Source: an uncultured Flavobacteriales bacterium
GTDB taxonomy: Bacteria > Bacteroidota > Bacteroidia > Flavobacteriales_D > Crocinitomicaceae
Direction of reading: 5' to 3'
DNA length: 64,000 bases
Assembly (NCBI GenBank): GCA_903935095.1
Contig: CAIZQH010000011.1
Span: 45,853 to 109,852, forward strand
Every line of letters starts with the position of its first letter. Positions within the stretch are counted from its first letter, which is position 1. The translations under genes were made by a program, and so were the position numbers. The notes beneath the pieces are model-generated. The model was not told the DNA's origin. It was given only the letters and a program-made list of their open reading frames with translations, and made no database searches. Of this stretch, positions 1 to 8,245 are shown piece by piece.

Positions 1-154
1 ATTCGGTCATCAAACTGATTTTTTCCGTTAGTTTGTGTGTGCCGACATACATCGCCCAACCATGTGTTTGTGGATTAATTACTTTTTGGGCAATAAGTTG
101 TTTGTTTATCAAGACTAAACCAATGATGAATGGAAGGATTTTTATGAACTTCAT
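1..154 (-). CDS. Secreted DUF2490-like protein (5' part only)
   Basis: An open frame reads leftward from an ATG at 154-152 and is still open at the window edge, giving 51 residues. It begins MKFIKILPFIIGLVL and continues to a likely signal peptidase site after LIAQ. The first mature residues, with W-A-M-Y-V-G-T-H-K-L followed by K-I-S-L-M-T-E, resemble the opening strands of DUF2490 outer-membrane proteins of Bacteroidota, whose function is not known. The rest lies outside the window, so the family call rests on a short segment. The space to rocD (155-320) is AT-rich and I see no other gene in it. Confidence 0.55.
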   Translation of the reverse strand, partial: MKFIKILPFIIGLVLINKQLIAQKVINPQTHGWAMYVGTHKLTEKISLMTE

Positions 155-320
155 AAATATTTCTATATGCGAATAAAACTTTTCAATTTGAAATGAGCAA
201 TAAAGTGAAGCGTTATCGTCTTTCTCTAGTTGTCCATTTAATGCCCAATTGAATACTCGAAGGTAGACAAATAAAAAGATTTGAATGATTCCCAGCAATA
301 GATTTCACATTTCTAATTCC

Positions 321-328
321 TATCTTTG
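321..328 (+). promoter_or_regulatory. -7 promoter element of rocD
   Basis: TATCTTTG matches the Bacteroidota sigma-A -7 consensus TAnnTTTG. It lies 30 bp before the ATG at 359 and therefore argues against the earlier in-frame TTG at 326, which is inside the element. No good -33 TTTG is visible at the usual distance. Confidence 0.6.
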
Positions 329-358
329 CCTACAAATCATCAACGTTTATTCGCAATT

Positions 359-1624
359 ATGAGTCAAGCAAACCAACACATCGCATTAGAAGACCAATAC
401 GGAGCACATAACTACCATCCACTACCTGTTGTACTAGCAAAAGGTGAAGGTGTTTTTGTTTGGGATGTGGACGGAAAAAAATATTTTGATTTCCTTTCTG
501 CTTACTCTGCTGTGAACCAAGGACATTGTCATCCGAAAATTACGAAAGCATTGATTGACCAAGCGCAAACTTTAGCCTTGACTTCGCGCGCTTTTTACAA
601 CGACACACTCGGACATTACGAGAAATTTGTTACAGAAACCTTTGGATTCGACAAAGTACTTCCAATGAATACAGGTGCTGAAGCCGTTGAAACAGCGATT
701 AAATTATGCCGAAAATGGGCATACGAGAAAAAAGGAATGGAAGAAAATCAAGCGGTAATTGTTGTGTGTGATGGGAATTTCCACGGACGTACAACCACCA
801 TCGTTTCTTTCTCTAGCGATCCAGATTCGTTTCAGAATTTTGGACCCTTCCCTGCTGGATTCGTATCCATTCCTTACGATGATATTCCCGCGCTTGAAGC
901 TGCGTTAAAAGGAAAAAATGTCGCTGGATTCCTTGTAGAACCGATTCAAGGAGAAGCGGGAGTATATGCACCCGCAGAAAATTATTTATCCGAAGCAAAA
1001 AGACTTTGCCTTGAAAATGGCGTGTTATTTATTGCGGATGAAGTACAAACGGGCATCGCTCGTACCGGAAGTTTATTAGCGACATGTGGAAACTGTACCT
1101 GCGAGCACAAATGCGAGCGTCAAACAGCCACATACAATCGTCCAGATATCCTCATTTTAGGAAAAGCACTTTCTGGCGGTGTTTATCCCGTTTCTGCAGT
1201 TCTAGCGGATGACGAAATCATGATGGTCATCAAACCTGGACAACACGGTTCAACCTTTGGTGGGAATCCAATCGCTGCGAAAGTTGCAGTTGCAGCGTTA
1301 GAAGTGGTTTACGAAGAAAATTTGATTCAAAACGCCAGACGTTTAGGTGAACTTTTCAGAAAAGAAATGAACCGCATCATCGAAAGCAATGAATTGATAT
1401 TAAAAGTTCGCGGAAAAGGATTGTTGAACGCCATTGTAGTAAACGATTCTCCAGATAGTCAAACCGCATGGAACCTTTGCGTTGCGTTGAAAGAAAATGG
1501 ATTACTCGCAAAACCAACCCACGGAAACATCATTCGCTTTGCTCCGCCTTTGGTGATTACAGAAAATCAACTAATGGAATGTGTTGGAATCATCGAAAAA
1601 ACGATTCAAAACTTCCAAAAATAG
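359..1624 (+). CDS. rocD: Ornithine aminotransferase with a four-cysteine insert
   Basis: PLP-dependent class III aminotransferase, 421 residues from ATG 359, converting ornithine and 2-oxoglutarate to glutamate semialdehyde and glutamate. The fold-type I landmarks are present: N-T-G-A-E-A-V-E-T near residue 115, F-I-A-D-E-V-Q near 225 (Asp binding the PLP ring nitrogen) and L-G-K-A-L-S-G-G near 268 (Schiff-base Lys). The start at 359 is chosen because the -7 element at 321-328 contains the upstream TTG. Between the R-T-G-S-L-L-A segment and R-P-D-I-L-I-L, where relatives usually have a short loop, there is an insert with the pattern C-x2-C-x-C-x3-C (codons in 1084-1119). It may bind a metal or be redox active; that is inference. 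The gene seems to be transcribed alone or with the phosphohexomutase downstream, which has its own promoter. Confidence 0.93.
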   Translation: MSQANQHIALEDQYGAHNYHPLPVVLAKGEGVFVWDVDGKKYFDFLSAYSAVNQGHCHPKITKALIDQAQTLALTSRAFYNDTLGHYEKFVTETFGFDKVLPMNTGAEAVETAIKLCRKWAYEKKGMEENQAVIVVCDGNFHGRTTTIVSFSSDPDSFQNFGPFPAGFVSIPYDDIPALEAALKGKNVAGFLVEPIQGEAGVYAPAENYLSEAKRLCLENGVLFIADEVQTGIARTGSLLATCGNCTCEHKCERQTATYNRPDILILGKALSGGVYPVSAVLADDEIMMVIKPGQHGSTFGGNPIAAKVAVAALEVVYEENLIQNARRLGELFRKEMNRIIESNELILKVRGKGLLNAIVVNDSPDSQTAWNLCVALKENGLLAKPTHGNIIRFAPPLVITENQLMECVGIIEKTIQNFQK

Positions 1625-1677
1625 GAGAACACTCAATTATCCTTTTCATTATCACTTCCGTTTAGCACCAAATCCAC

Positions 1678-1685
1678 TATATTTG
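1678..1685 (+). promoter_or_regulatory. -7 promoter element of the phosphohexomutase gene
   Basis: TATATTTG fits TAnnTTTG and lies 17 bp before the TTG start at 1703, implying a very short 5' leader. Confidence 0.55.
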
Positions 1686-1702
1686 GCCAAAATTAGTAGA
1701 CT

Positions 1703-3112
1703 TTGGTACAGAAAATAAAATTTGGAACAGACGGATGGAGAGCAATCATTGCTGATGACTTTACCGTTGAGAATGTTGCTCGCGTAACGGAAGCAACGGG
1801 GATTTGGTTAAAGAAAAATTACGGGAATCCAAGTGTCATCATCGGTCACGATTGTCGTTTCGCCGGAGAATTGTTCATGGAAACAGCCGTGAAAGTTTTA
1901 ATCGCCCAAGGAATTCCAGTGCGCATGTCACGTGGATTCGTTTCCACTCCGATGATTTCCTTAGCAGCATTTCAATTTGAATGCGAAGTGGGAATCATCT
2001 TGACAGCAAGTCATAATCCACCATCATACAACGGATTCAAGTTAAAAGCATTCTTTGGTGGACCACTAGAACCAGAAAAAGTACAAGAAGTAGAAGACAT
2101 CATTCCGGATGTGTGTACCATCGATTATAAAGCCGTAAACATTGATGCAGCGATTCAAGCTGGAAAAATAGAAATCGTAGACATCGAAACGCGCTACGTA
2201 GATCACGTGAAAAAGAACTTTGACCTCGATGCGATTTCAAATTCTGGTTTGAACTTGGTGTACGATGCGATGTACGGAGCCGGCCAACGCGTGATGCCAT
2301 TAATCCTTCCAAAGACTCACTTATTGCATTGCGATTACAATCCATCTTTCCACGGACAAGCTCCTGAACCAATTGCGAAAAACTTACAGGAATTGGCTGC
2401 GTTCATCAAACTAGATGGAACCATATCCTGCGCCCTAGCGACAGACGGTGATGCCGATCGCATTGGACTGTATAATGGAAAAGGAGAATTCATCGATTCT
2501 CACCACATCATCCTCTTGTTGATTCACTACATGGTGAAATACAAACAAATGACTGGAAAAGTAGTCATCGCTTTCAGTGTGACTCCTCGCGTAGAGAAAT
2601 TGTGCGCGCATTATGGACTCGAAATTCAAACCACAAAAATTGGATTTAAGGAAATTGCAACCATTATGGTGAAGGACGATGTCCTCATCGGTGGTGAAGA
2701 ATCCGGTGGGATTGCCGTGAAAGGACACATTCCAGAGCGCGATGGAATTTGGATGGGATTAATCATCTGGGAATTCATGGCGAAATCTGGTAAGTCACTT
2801 GATGAGTTGATTGATGAAGTCTATGAAATCGTTGGTCCATTTAAATTTGAACGCAACGACCTTCACATCACCGAGGACTTAAAACAAAAAATCATTGCGA
2901 ATTGCAAAGCAAATAATTACACGTCCTTCGGGAAATACCAAGTAGCTGACTTGAAAACCATCGATGGATTCAAGTATTTCTTCGACGACAAACGTTGGGT
3001 CATGATCCGTCCTTCTGGAACGGAACCCGTTCTTCGTACGTATGCAGAAGCTCCTACATTGGAGGAAGTACGTGAAATTCTTAAGGCAACCGAAGAAACG
3101 ATTTGTCGATAA
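1703..3112 (+). CDS. Phosphoglucomutase/phosphomannomutase family protein
   Basis: Alpha-D-phosphohexomutase of 469 residues that moves phosphate between C1 and C6 (or equivalent) of a hexose or hexosamine phosphate. All four family loops are visible: the phosphoserine loop T-A-S-H-N-P-P near residue 100, the Mg-binding D-G-D-A-D-R near 250, the sugar-binding G-G-E-E-S-G-G near 330 and the phosphate-binding R-P-S-G-T-E-P near 435. The frame opens with TTG (1703), directly followed by V-Q-K-I-K-F-G-T-D-G-W, the family's usual N-terminus, and no in-frame ATG lies upstream before a stop, so a TTG start is likely. Which sugar it prefers cannot be read from sequence. It ends in a strong terminator. 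Confidence 0.9.
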   Translation: MVQKIKFGTDGWRAIIADDFTVENVARVTEATGIWLKKNYGNPSVIIGHDCRFAGELFMETAVKVLIAQGIPVRMSRGFVSTPMISLAAFQFECEVGIILTASHNPPSYNGFKLKAFFGGPLEPEKVQEVEDIIPDVCTIDYKAVNIDAAIQAGKIEIVDIETRYVDHVKKNFDLDAISNSGLNLVYDAMYGAGQRVMPLILPKTHLLHCDYNPSFHGQAPEPIAKNLQELAAFIKLDGTISCALATDGDADRIGLYNGKGEFIDSHHIILLLIHYMVKYKQMTGKVVIAFSVTPRVEKLCAHYGLEIQTTKIGFKEIATIMVKDDVLIGGEESGGIAVKGHIPERDGIWMGLIIWEFMAKSGKSLDELIDEVYEIVGPFKFERNDLHITEDLKQKIIANCKANNYTSFGKYQVADLKTIDGFKYFFDDKRWVMIRPSGTEPVLRTYAEAPTLEEVREILKATEETICR

Positions 3113-3134
3113 AAGAACAATCGTTCACATGATT

Positions 3135-3166
3135 AAAAGCCCTGACAGTATCGTCAGGGCTTTTTT
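3135..3166 (+). terminator. Intrinsic terminator after the phosphohexomutase gene
   Basis: Hairpin AAAAGCCCTGAC / GTCAGGGCTTTT with a six-base loop followed by a T run. The CCCTGAC...GTCAGGG core recurs in several other terminators of this window. Confidence 0.9.
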
Positions 3167-3187
3167 GTTTTTTGAAAATAATTTACT

Positions 3188-3208
3188 ATATTTAGGTTAT
3201 ATAAATAT
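3188..3208. promoter_or_regulatory. Inverted repeat before the toxin-antitoxin genes (possible operator)
   Basis: ATATTTA, seven bases, TAAATAT: a perfect inverted repeat ending 3 bp before the antitoxin ATG at 3212. The left arm overlaps a TATATTTA sequence that could be the -7 element. Ribbon-helix-helix antitoxins commonly autorepress through such palindromes, so an operator is the best guess, but AT-rich inverted repeats also arise by chance. Confidence 0.4.
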
Positions 3209-3211
3209 ATT

Positions 3212-3457
3212 ATGACAACATTCACTAGCTCACTTCCAGAAAGTCTTTTGCAACAATTGCAGGATAAATCGAAGGAATTCGGAATTCCTAAAAATAAACT
3301 CATTGAAAAGGCACTCACTTTGTACTTGGAAGAATTGAACAAAGCGGCCTATGTTCTTTCGTATAAAGAAATGAGCGAGGATAGCAATCTTTTTCAAATC
3401 GCCGAGGAAGGAATGGGCGAATACCACAAGCAACTTAAAGATCCTGGATCACTATGA
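3212..3457 (+). CDS. Ribbon-helix-helix antitoxin
   Basis: 81-residue protein. The N-terminus T-T-F-T-S-S-L-P-E-S-L forms a short strand, followed by two predicted helices (about 10-25 and 27-45) separated by G-I-P-K-N-K, the layout of CopG/MetJ-type DNA-binding antitoxins. The acidic C-terminal half (about 50-81) would be the toxin-neutralising tail. The stop codon overlaps the start of the next gene by four bases (ATGA), the usual coupling in toxin-antitoxin operons. The closely placed inverted repeat upstream fits autoregulation. The family assignment rests on fold pattern and context. Confidence 0.8.
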   Translation: MTTFTSSLPESLLQQLQDKSKEFGIPKNKLIEKALTLYLEELNKAAYVLSYKEMSEDSNLFQIAEEGMGEYHKQLKDPGSL

Positions 3458-3786
3458 AACAGGGAGAACTTTGGTTTGCCAATTTGAATCCGGTCCAAGG
3501 AAGCGAGCAGGCTGGATTACGTCCTGTCGTGATTGTGAGTGGAAACTTACTCAACACCTATTTGAACACGGTAATTTGTTGTCCACTGACGACAAAAATA
3601 AAGGATTACAAAGGTGATGTAGTACTGCATCCAACGGAGCAAAACGGACTTACAACCGAATCAGAAATTCTGACACATCACATTCGCTCCATATCGAAAG
3701 ACCGACTGACAAAACTCATTGGCAAAATCGAAGAAAAGGAAGTTCAGTTGATCAAAAAGTACTTGAATGAAATCATGACGTATTGA
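3454..3786 (+). CDS. MazF/PemK-family endoribonuclease toxin
   Basis: 110-residue protein of the MazF/PemK/CcdB-like barrel family, which cleaves mRNA at short sequence motifs. It starts with M-K-Q-G-E-L-W-F-A-N-L-N-P, then G-S-E-Q-A-G-L-R-P-V-V-I-V-S (conserved Arg near residue 24) and later C-P-L-T-T-K (family Ser/Thr position near 48), all typical of MazF. Length matches the family (about 105-115). It is translated with the RHH antitoxin through a four-base overlap and ends 3 bp from the convergent ZIP gene. The cleavage motif cannot be inferred. Confidence 0.88.
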   Translation: MKQGELWFANLNPVQGSEQAGLRPVVIVSGNLLNTYLNTVICCPLTTKIKDYKGDVVLHPTEQNGLTTESEILTHHIRSISKDRLTKLIGKIEEKEVQLIKKYLNEIMTY

Positions 3787-3789
3787 AAT

Positions 3790-4614
3790 TTAGCCTAAGG
3801 CCACATCTAAAATCATCATCACGAGGAATCCACCGATGAAACCAAGAACAGCAACATCTGTGTATTTGTCCCGCTGGGTTTCCGGAATTACTTCCTCCAC
3901 CACCACGAAAATCATCGCTCCAGCAGCAAAAGACAGCGCAAAAGGCAAAATGGGTTCCATGTAGATCACGGCAATCGCTCCAATAACGCCCGCAATTGGC
4001 TCAACGATCGCTGACAATTGTCCATACATGAAACTTTTAAAACGACTCGCCCCTGCCCTTCTCAATGGCATTGCTACGGCAAATCCTTCCGGGAAATTCT
4101 GAATACCAATTCCGATGGCTAATGCGATTGCACCAGCGATGGTTGCTCCTTCCATTCCATGTGCGGCAGCGCCAAAAAGCACTCCGACTGCTAGTCCTTC
4201 GGGAATGTTGTGCAAAGTAATCGCAAGAACCAACAAGGTTGTTTTATGCAATTGCGTTTTCACTCCTTCGGATTCTTCTTCCTTGAAATTGATGTGTAAG
4301 TGCGGGAGTTTTTTATCTAAAAAGAACAAAAACAAAGCTCCAATTAGGAATCCAACGGCTGCGGGCATCCACGACATTGTAGGATACAGTCGTTCGGAAA
4401 GTTCGATTGATGGTAACAACAAGGACCAAAAACTTGCTGCCACCATGACACCACCGGTAAATCCTAACATGCCATCGAGGAGTCCACGGTGCATGTTTTT
4501 AAAGAAGAAAACCAAGGAAGCTCCAGCCGCAGTGACAAGCCAAGTGAAGGTTGTTGCGAGAAATGCCGCAAAAACTGGATCAATGTGTTGGAAGTAATGT
4601 TCGAGTTCTTTCAT
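3790..4614 (-). CDS. ZIP-family divalent metal transporter
   Basis: 274-residue inner-membrane protein of the ZIP family (ZupT/GufA branch), importing Zn(II) or related metals. About eight hydrophobic segments are visible. The two metal-site helices carry H-N-I-P-E-G-L-A-V-G (near residue 138) and N-F-P-E-G-F-A-V-A (near 174), and a later helix has V-V-E-E-V-I-P-E (near 240). A variable loop with few charged residues and a short H-L-H-I-N segment lies after the third membrane span. The gene converges on mazF with a 3-bp gap and no terminator between them. Metal specificity is not predictable here. Confidence 0.9.
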   Translation of the reverse strand: MKELEHYFQHIDPVFAAFLATTFTWLVTAAGASLVFFFKNMHRGLLDGMLGFTGGVMVAASFWSLLLPSIELSERLYPTMSWMPAAVGFLIGALFLFFLDKKLPHLHINFKEEESEGVKTQLHKTTLLVLAITLHNIPEGLAVGVLFGAAAHGMEGATIAGAIALAIGIGIQNFPEGFAVAMPLRRAGASRFKSFMYGQLSAIVEPIAGVIGAIAVIYMEPILPFALSFAAGAMIFVVVEEVIPETQRDKYTDVAVLGFIGGFLVMMILDVALG

Positions 4615-4657
4615 AGCTGATTCTTACACAAATGTAAGCATCAATTGCATCGAAAAA

Positions 4658-5770
4658 TCAATTAAATCCGTTCAAAACAGCTTTTTCCTTCAAACTTTTA
4701 GATACCGCCGTCCCGAAATCGTCCTTGGCATTTGTTGTTTGTCCCGCTTGTTTCTTCTTCTCCTCTTGGATAAACGCCTCGCGTTGTTTTCCTAATTGAC
4801 CAATTTCCGTTTGGATTTTAGAGCGTTCTTCACTTTTCTGTTTGATGTACGCTTCTTTTTCCTCCGTGGATTTTCCTTTGAGTTCATCTGGCAATTCCTC
4901 GTCCTTCAATTTTCCAACAATGCTTGAATCCATTTTCACTGCGTCTACCATGTCCCAACTTCCATTGGAGTAAACCGATTTCGATTTCACCAAGGCGCGC
5001 TCCGAAGAAACAGCGGCACCTTGCAACATGGCATTGTCATCTTCGCGTTTTTGCTTCATGCGGTTTTCCTTACCTAAACTACCATAGGAAATATACGTTT
5101 GATTCAATTGGATATTCAACTGGTTGATTTGCTCATCGTATGGTGTTTGAATGGTCACCACGCGGTCGTTTGAATTGATGTTGAAATAATCACCTCGCGA
5201 ACACGTTGCGCCATCCTTCCAATTCTCGCGCACACCTTGCTCATATGATCCACAATAAATGGTGTTGACGAACACGTGTTTCGATTCTGCCATACGACAA
5301 GCGTCCTTGTAGGAAACAGGACCTTGAGTAAACGGTTCGTTTCCTGCGATGTACATCATTTTTAAATCCGCTGGATCTGCTGACCAATTCAATTGATTCA
5401 AGGAAGTCGAAATCACAGCACCACAATATTCAGATCCACCATTCGTTCGAAGGCCAAATAATTTCTCCGAAACCAAATCTAAATCACTTGTAAACGGCAA
5501 CTGCTGACGGATAAAATTACTTTCCACGCTTAATCCGGCATTTCCGTAATCGTACATCGCTATTTCTAGGGTCGGCGTTTGTCCTTGGTACGTTAATCCA
5601 CTTGCCTCATTGACAATTGCCCAAATACGTGATTTCGCTTGATCGATAAGTCCGTCCATGCTATTCGAGGTATCAAACAGAATCACCAATTGGATTCTTC
5701 GTGGACTAATTTGTGCGTAACTCACTTGACTTACCGCGAGTACTAGAAAGGAAAAAAGGAACTGTTTCAT
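4658..5770 (-). CDS. Secreted von Willebrand factor A-domain protein
   Basis: 370 residues from ATG 5770, chosen because it begins directly with a signal peptide (M-K-Q-F-L-F-S-F-L-V-L-A) cut after S-Y-A-Q; an upstream in-frame ATG at 5803 would put 11 charged residues before it. A vWA domain follows: V-I-L-F-D-T-S-N-S-M-D holds the D-x-S-x-S part of the metal-ion-dependent adhesion site near residue 35. The C-terminal third (about 230-350) is highly charged, rich in K/E/Q, and likely a coiled coil. A sequence TAACTTTC at 5827-5834 on this strand could be its -7 element. It probably acts in the periplasm or at the surface; ligand unknown. Confidence 0.75.
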   Translation of the reverse strand: MKQFLFSFLVLAVSQVSYAQISPRRIQLVILFDTSNSMDGLIDQAKSRIWAIVNEASGLTYQGQTPTLEIAMYDYGNAGLSVESNFIRQQLPFTSDLDLVSEKLFGLRTNGGSEYCGAVISTSLNQLNWSADPADLKMMYIAGNEPFTQGPVSYKDACRMAESKHVFVNTIYCGSYEQGVRENWKDGATCSRGDYFNINSNDRVVTIQTPYDEQINQLNIQLNQTYISYGSLGKENRMKQKREDDNAMLQGAAVSSERALVKSKSVYSNGSWDMVDAVKMDSSIVGKLKDEELPDELKGKSTEEKEAYIKQKSEERSKIQTEIGQLGKQREAFIQEEKKKQAGQTTNAKDDFGTAVSKSLKEKAVLNGFN

Positions 5771-5860
5771 CGTTGTTGGACTTTTGTTTTTTGTCCGGTA
5801 CAACGAAGAAGAAAAAAGGTTCAGGGGAAAGTTATTTTTTTCAGTTTTGCAGAAACTATT

Positions 5861-6577
5861 TCAATAATCATTCTGGAATAGGTCTGATTTGTCTGAACCA
5901 AACATTTTTTTGATGGTCATTAATCCGTCAATATGTTCGTTTAAGGATGGGTCAATGTAATTCAACATTGGATCCAAGATGAAATCGACACCTTCTCGAC
6001 GTGCAAATTTTGCTGCGGGGACGAAATCGCTGTCACCAGCAATGAGAATAATTTGACCGACTTGATCTTTAAAAGCCAGGGTAGCAATATCCAAACCGAT
6101 TTTCATATCGACTGCTTTTTGATTTAATGGGAATTCAATGTCTGCTTCCGTCAGTTCTTCAATTCGCATTTTCCCATTCAATAGTGGTTTTGTAAAGCGG
6201 TCACGGATCACCCAATTCTTGGATGCATTTTTCAAAAACCCAAGCCTTAATGCAATTTTTCGTTGATTTTTCAGGGCCGAAAATAAGGCATGTCGAAATT
6301 TGTATTGAACGGTATTTTTAAAATTGAATGACTTATTGGAAACTGGGTTATGAGAATCACCACCGTAGGGATTTGCATCATAATAAAAGATTCGGTAGAG
6401 TTCGGTCGGCTCCAGGTGATATTTCGACCGGTAATTATTCACCCGTTGTATATGTCTAAAACAATAAGACACCAAATTCTTTGCCATGGTTTCAGCGGAA
6501 TCATCCACGTGAAAGCCTTCAATAAACTTATATCGTCGAATAAAAAAACCGCCATCGATTAAAATAGCGGTCTTCAT
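5861..6577 (-). CDS. NYN-domain (LabA/DUF88-like) putative RNase
   Basis: 238 residues from ATG 6577. The start M-K-T-A-I-L-I-D-G-G, the middle A-V-D-M-K-I-G-L-D, and the G-D-S-D-F-V-P-A-A-K-F near residue 185 supply the conserved aspartates of the NYN/PIN-like nuclease fold, followed by R-R-E-G-V-D-F-I. The family is thought to cleave RNA with a metal ion; the substrate is unknown here. A longer reading from 6589 adds only four residues. The -7 element TAACTTTG (6600-6607, this strand) and a perfect palindrome just beyond it sit upstream, suggesting regulated transcription as a single gene. Confidence 0.8.
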   Translation of the reverse strand: MKTAILIDGGFFIRRYKFIEGFHVDDSAETMAKNLVSYCFRHIQRVNNYRSKYHLEPTELYRIFYYDANPYGGDSHNPVSNKSFNFKNTVQYKFRHALFSALKNQRKIALRLGFLKNASKNWVIRDRFTKPLLNGKMRIEELTEADIEFPLNQKAVDMKIGLDIATLAFKDQVGQIILIAGDSDFVPAAKFARREGVDFILDPMLNYIDPSLNEHIDGLMTIKKMFGSDKSDLFQNDY

Positions 6578-6599
6578 ATATCTAAACAAAAAAAATGTC

Positions 6600-6647
6600 C
6601 AAAGTTAGTTGATGTCGCTATGAATCCTTTAGCATCATGGCTAAAGG
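6600..6647 (-). promoter_or_regulatory. Promoter of the NYN gene with an overlapping palindrome
   Basis: On the minus strand TAACTTTG (6600-6607) matches TAnnTTTG, 23 bp before the ATG. The perfect inverted repeat CCTTTAGC / GCTAAAGG (6626-6633 and 6640-6647, six-base spacer) falls where the -33 element would be, and no TTTG is seen there. This is where a dimeric regulator would bind. The rest of the gap to aroQ (6648-6876) holds A/T runs and one short open frame described among the findings. Confidence 0.4.
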
Positions 6648-6876
6648 TGACAAAACCCACACAATGGACAATACCATACAAAATTACTTTTTTTTCTTTT
6701 ATATTCATATCGATTCATCTTTTTTTTTAAAAAAATCACTTTTCAGCGCATGTTATCTAACGAAAGGAGGGGATGATTATTGTCAGTAGAATGGAGAAAA
6801 TTGTAAAGAAGTTAAGTATAAGTTCCATTTTGCAACAACGCATTGCTAGATTTGTAATTAGAAGTACTCTGAATCC

Positions 6877-7284
6877 CTAAGCCTCAAAATACCCCAGCGC
6901 CAACTCGTATCCTTGTATACCGAAACCGAAAATGCAGCCAGCGCAAACTGGACTTAACATAGATTCGTGGCGAAAGGATTCACGTGCTGTGATGTTGGAA
7001 ATATGTACTTCGACAACAGGTGTGGAAATCGCCGCAATGCAATCACGCAAAGCGACACTTGTGTGGGTGTATCCACCAGCATTGAGGATGATTCCGTCGA
7101 CGTCAGCGTCCTGCAGGACATTGATCAGTTCTCCCTCCACATTGGACTGAAAATAGGAGATTTCAGCACTCGATTTCGATTTCAATTCCGTTAAAAAGTC
7201 TGCAAACGAAACATTCCCATATATTTGTGTTTCACGGGAACCGAGTAAATTTAAATTTGGACCGTTTACAATCAGAATTTTCAT
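6877..7284 (-). CDS. aroQ: 3-dehydroquinate dehydratase, type II
   Basis: 135 residues, close to the 140-150 typical of the type II enzyme, which dehydrates 3-dehydroquinate to 3-dehydroshikimate in the shikimate pathway. Family motifs: N-G-P-N-L-N-L-L-G-S-R-E (catalytic Arg 17), I-Y-G (catalytic Tyr 22), F-Q-S-N-V-E-G-E, N-A-G-G-Y-T-H-T-S-V-A-L, E-V-H-I-S-N (catalytic His) and a G-F-G-I-Q-G-Y-x-L-A-L end. It is divergent from xerD with only two bases between the start codons, so each gene's promoter must lie inside the other's coding sequence. Confidence 0.95.
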   Translation of the reverse strand: MKILIVNGPNLNLLGSRETQIYGNVSFADFLTELKSKSSAEISYFQSNVEGELINVLQDADVDGIILNAGGYTHTSVALRDCIAAISTPVVEVHISNITARESFRHESMLSPVCAGCIFGFGIQGYELALGYFEA

Positions 7285-7286
7285 AG

Positions 7287-8192
7287 ATGTCGAATTGGGA
7301 ACGCTATATTAAGGATTTTGTTTCATACTTGAAAATCGAGAAAGGATTGGCAGAGAATTCGATTCTTGCCTATCAGAACGATGTCGACAAACTGAAGGAG
7401 TTTGCTGCGGCTTCCTCAAAGCTGCCAGATCAATTGAATTATGATGATTTAAAGCAATTTTTGTCCACCTTATTTGATCTTGGATTAAGTGCGCGAAGTC
7501 AGGCGCGCATCATTTCCGGCATCAAACAATTTTACGGCTTTTTAATCCTCGAGAACTTGGTCAAAGTGGATCCGAGTGAGTTATTGGAACAGCCCAAATT
7601 GGGACGTAAACTCCCCGAAGTATTGACCATTGAAGAAATCGATTCCCTCCTCGCTGCCATTGACTTAAGCAAAAACGAAGGACACCGAAATCATGCCATG
7701 TTAGAGACCTTGTATAGCTGTGGATTGCGCGTCAGCGAACTCGTTGGACTGCGTTTTTCCGATTTGTTTTTTGAGGAAGGATTTATCCGCGTGATTGGAA
7801 AAGGAAACAAAGAACGCTTGGTACCGGTGAGTCAACAAGTTCAGAAAGAAATCGACATTTACCAACAGCACATTCGCAACCATTTGAATATCCAAAAAGG
7901 AAGTGAAAACATCGTTTTTTTGAACCGGAGAGGTGCACAACTTACTCGGGTAATGGTGTTTACGATTATCAAAAATTTAGCGGAGTCCATCGGACTCAAA
8001 AAGAACATTTCGCCACATACCTTTCGACATAGTTTCGCTACACATTTGATTGAAGGAGGGGCCAATTTACGCGCGATTCAGGAGATGCTCGGACACGAAT
8101 CCATCACGACAACAGAAATCTACACACACCTCGATCAACGGTTCTTGCGCGATGCGATTTTATCGTATCATCCACGAAATTCTCAAGCGTAA
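7287..8192 (+). CDS. xerD: Tyrosine recombinase XerD (chromosome dimer resolution)
   Basis: 301 residues. N-terminal SAM-like core-binding domain (1-95) and catalytic domain with the full set of active residues: R148 in C-G-L-R-V-S-E-L, K172 in G-K-G-N-K-E-R, H244 and R247 in H-T-F-R-H-S-F, H270 in L-G-H-E-S and nucleophile Y279 in E-I-Y-T-H. Length and motifs fit the cellular XerC/XerD type rather than an integrase of a mobile element, and no attachment repeats lie nearby. A TAAATTTG -7 sequence at 7252-7259, inside aroQ, is the likely promoter. Assignment to XerD rather than XerC is by overall similarity. Confidence 0.92.
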   Translation: MSNWERYIKDFVSYLKIEKGLAENSILAYQNDVDKLKEFAAASSKLPDQLNYDDLKQFLSTLFDLGLSARSQARIISGIKQFYGFLILENLVKVDPSELLEQPKLGRKLPEVLTIEEIDSLLAAIDLSKNEGHRNHAMLETLYSCGLRVSELVGLRFSDLFFEEGFIRVIGKGNKERLVPVSQQVQKEIDIYQQHIRNHLNIQKGSENIVFLNRRGAQLTRVMVFTIIKNLAESIGLKKNISPHTFRHSFATHLIEGGANLRAIQEMLGHESITTTEIYTHLDQRFLRDAILSYHPRNSQA

Positions 8193-8245
8193 TTCCAGCA
8201 AAAAAGAAGAGGTAAAAGTTTTTTTTGGTAATATTCTTAAAATCC

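Noticed and set aside
4115..4597. 160-codon frame opposite the ZIP transporter gene
   Set aside because: Low-complexity composition and complete overlap with a clear membrane protein gene.
7287..8192. XerD-like gene as integrase of a mobile element
   Set aside because: Length and motifs fit the housekeeping recombinase; there are no direct repeats, tRNA or cargo genes nearby.
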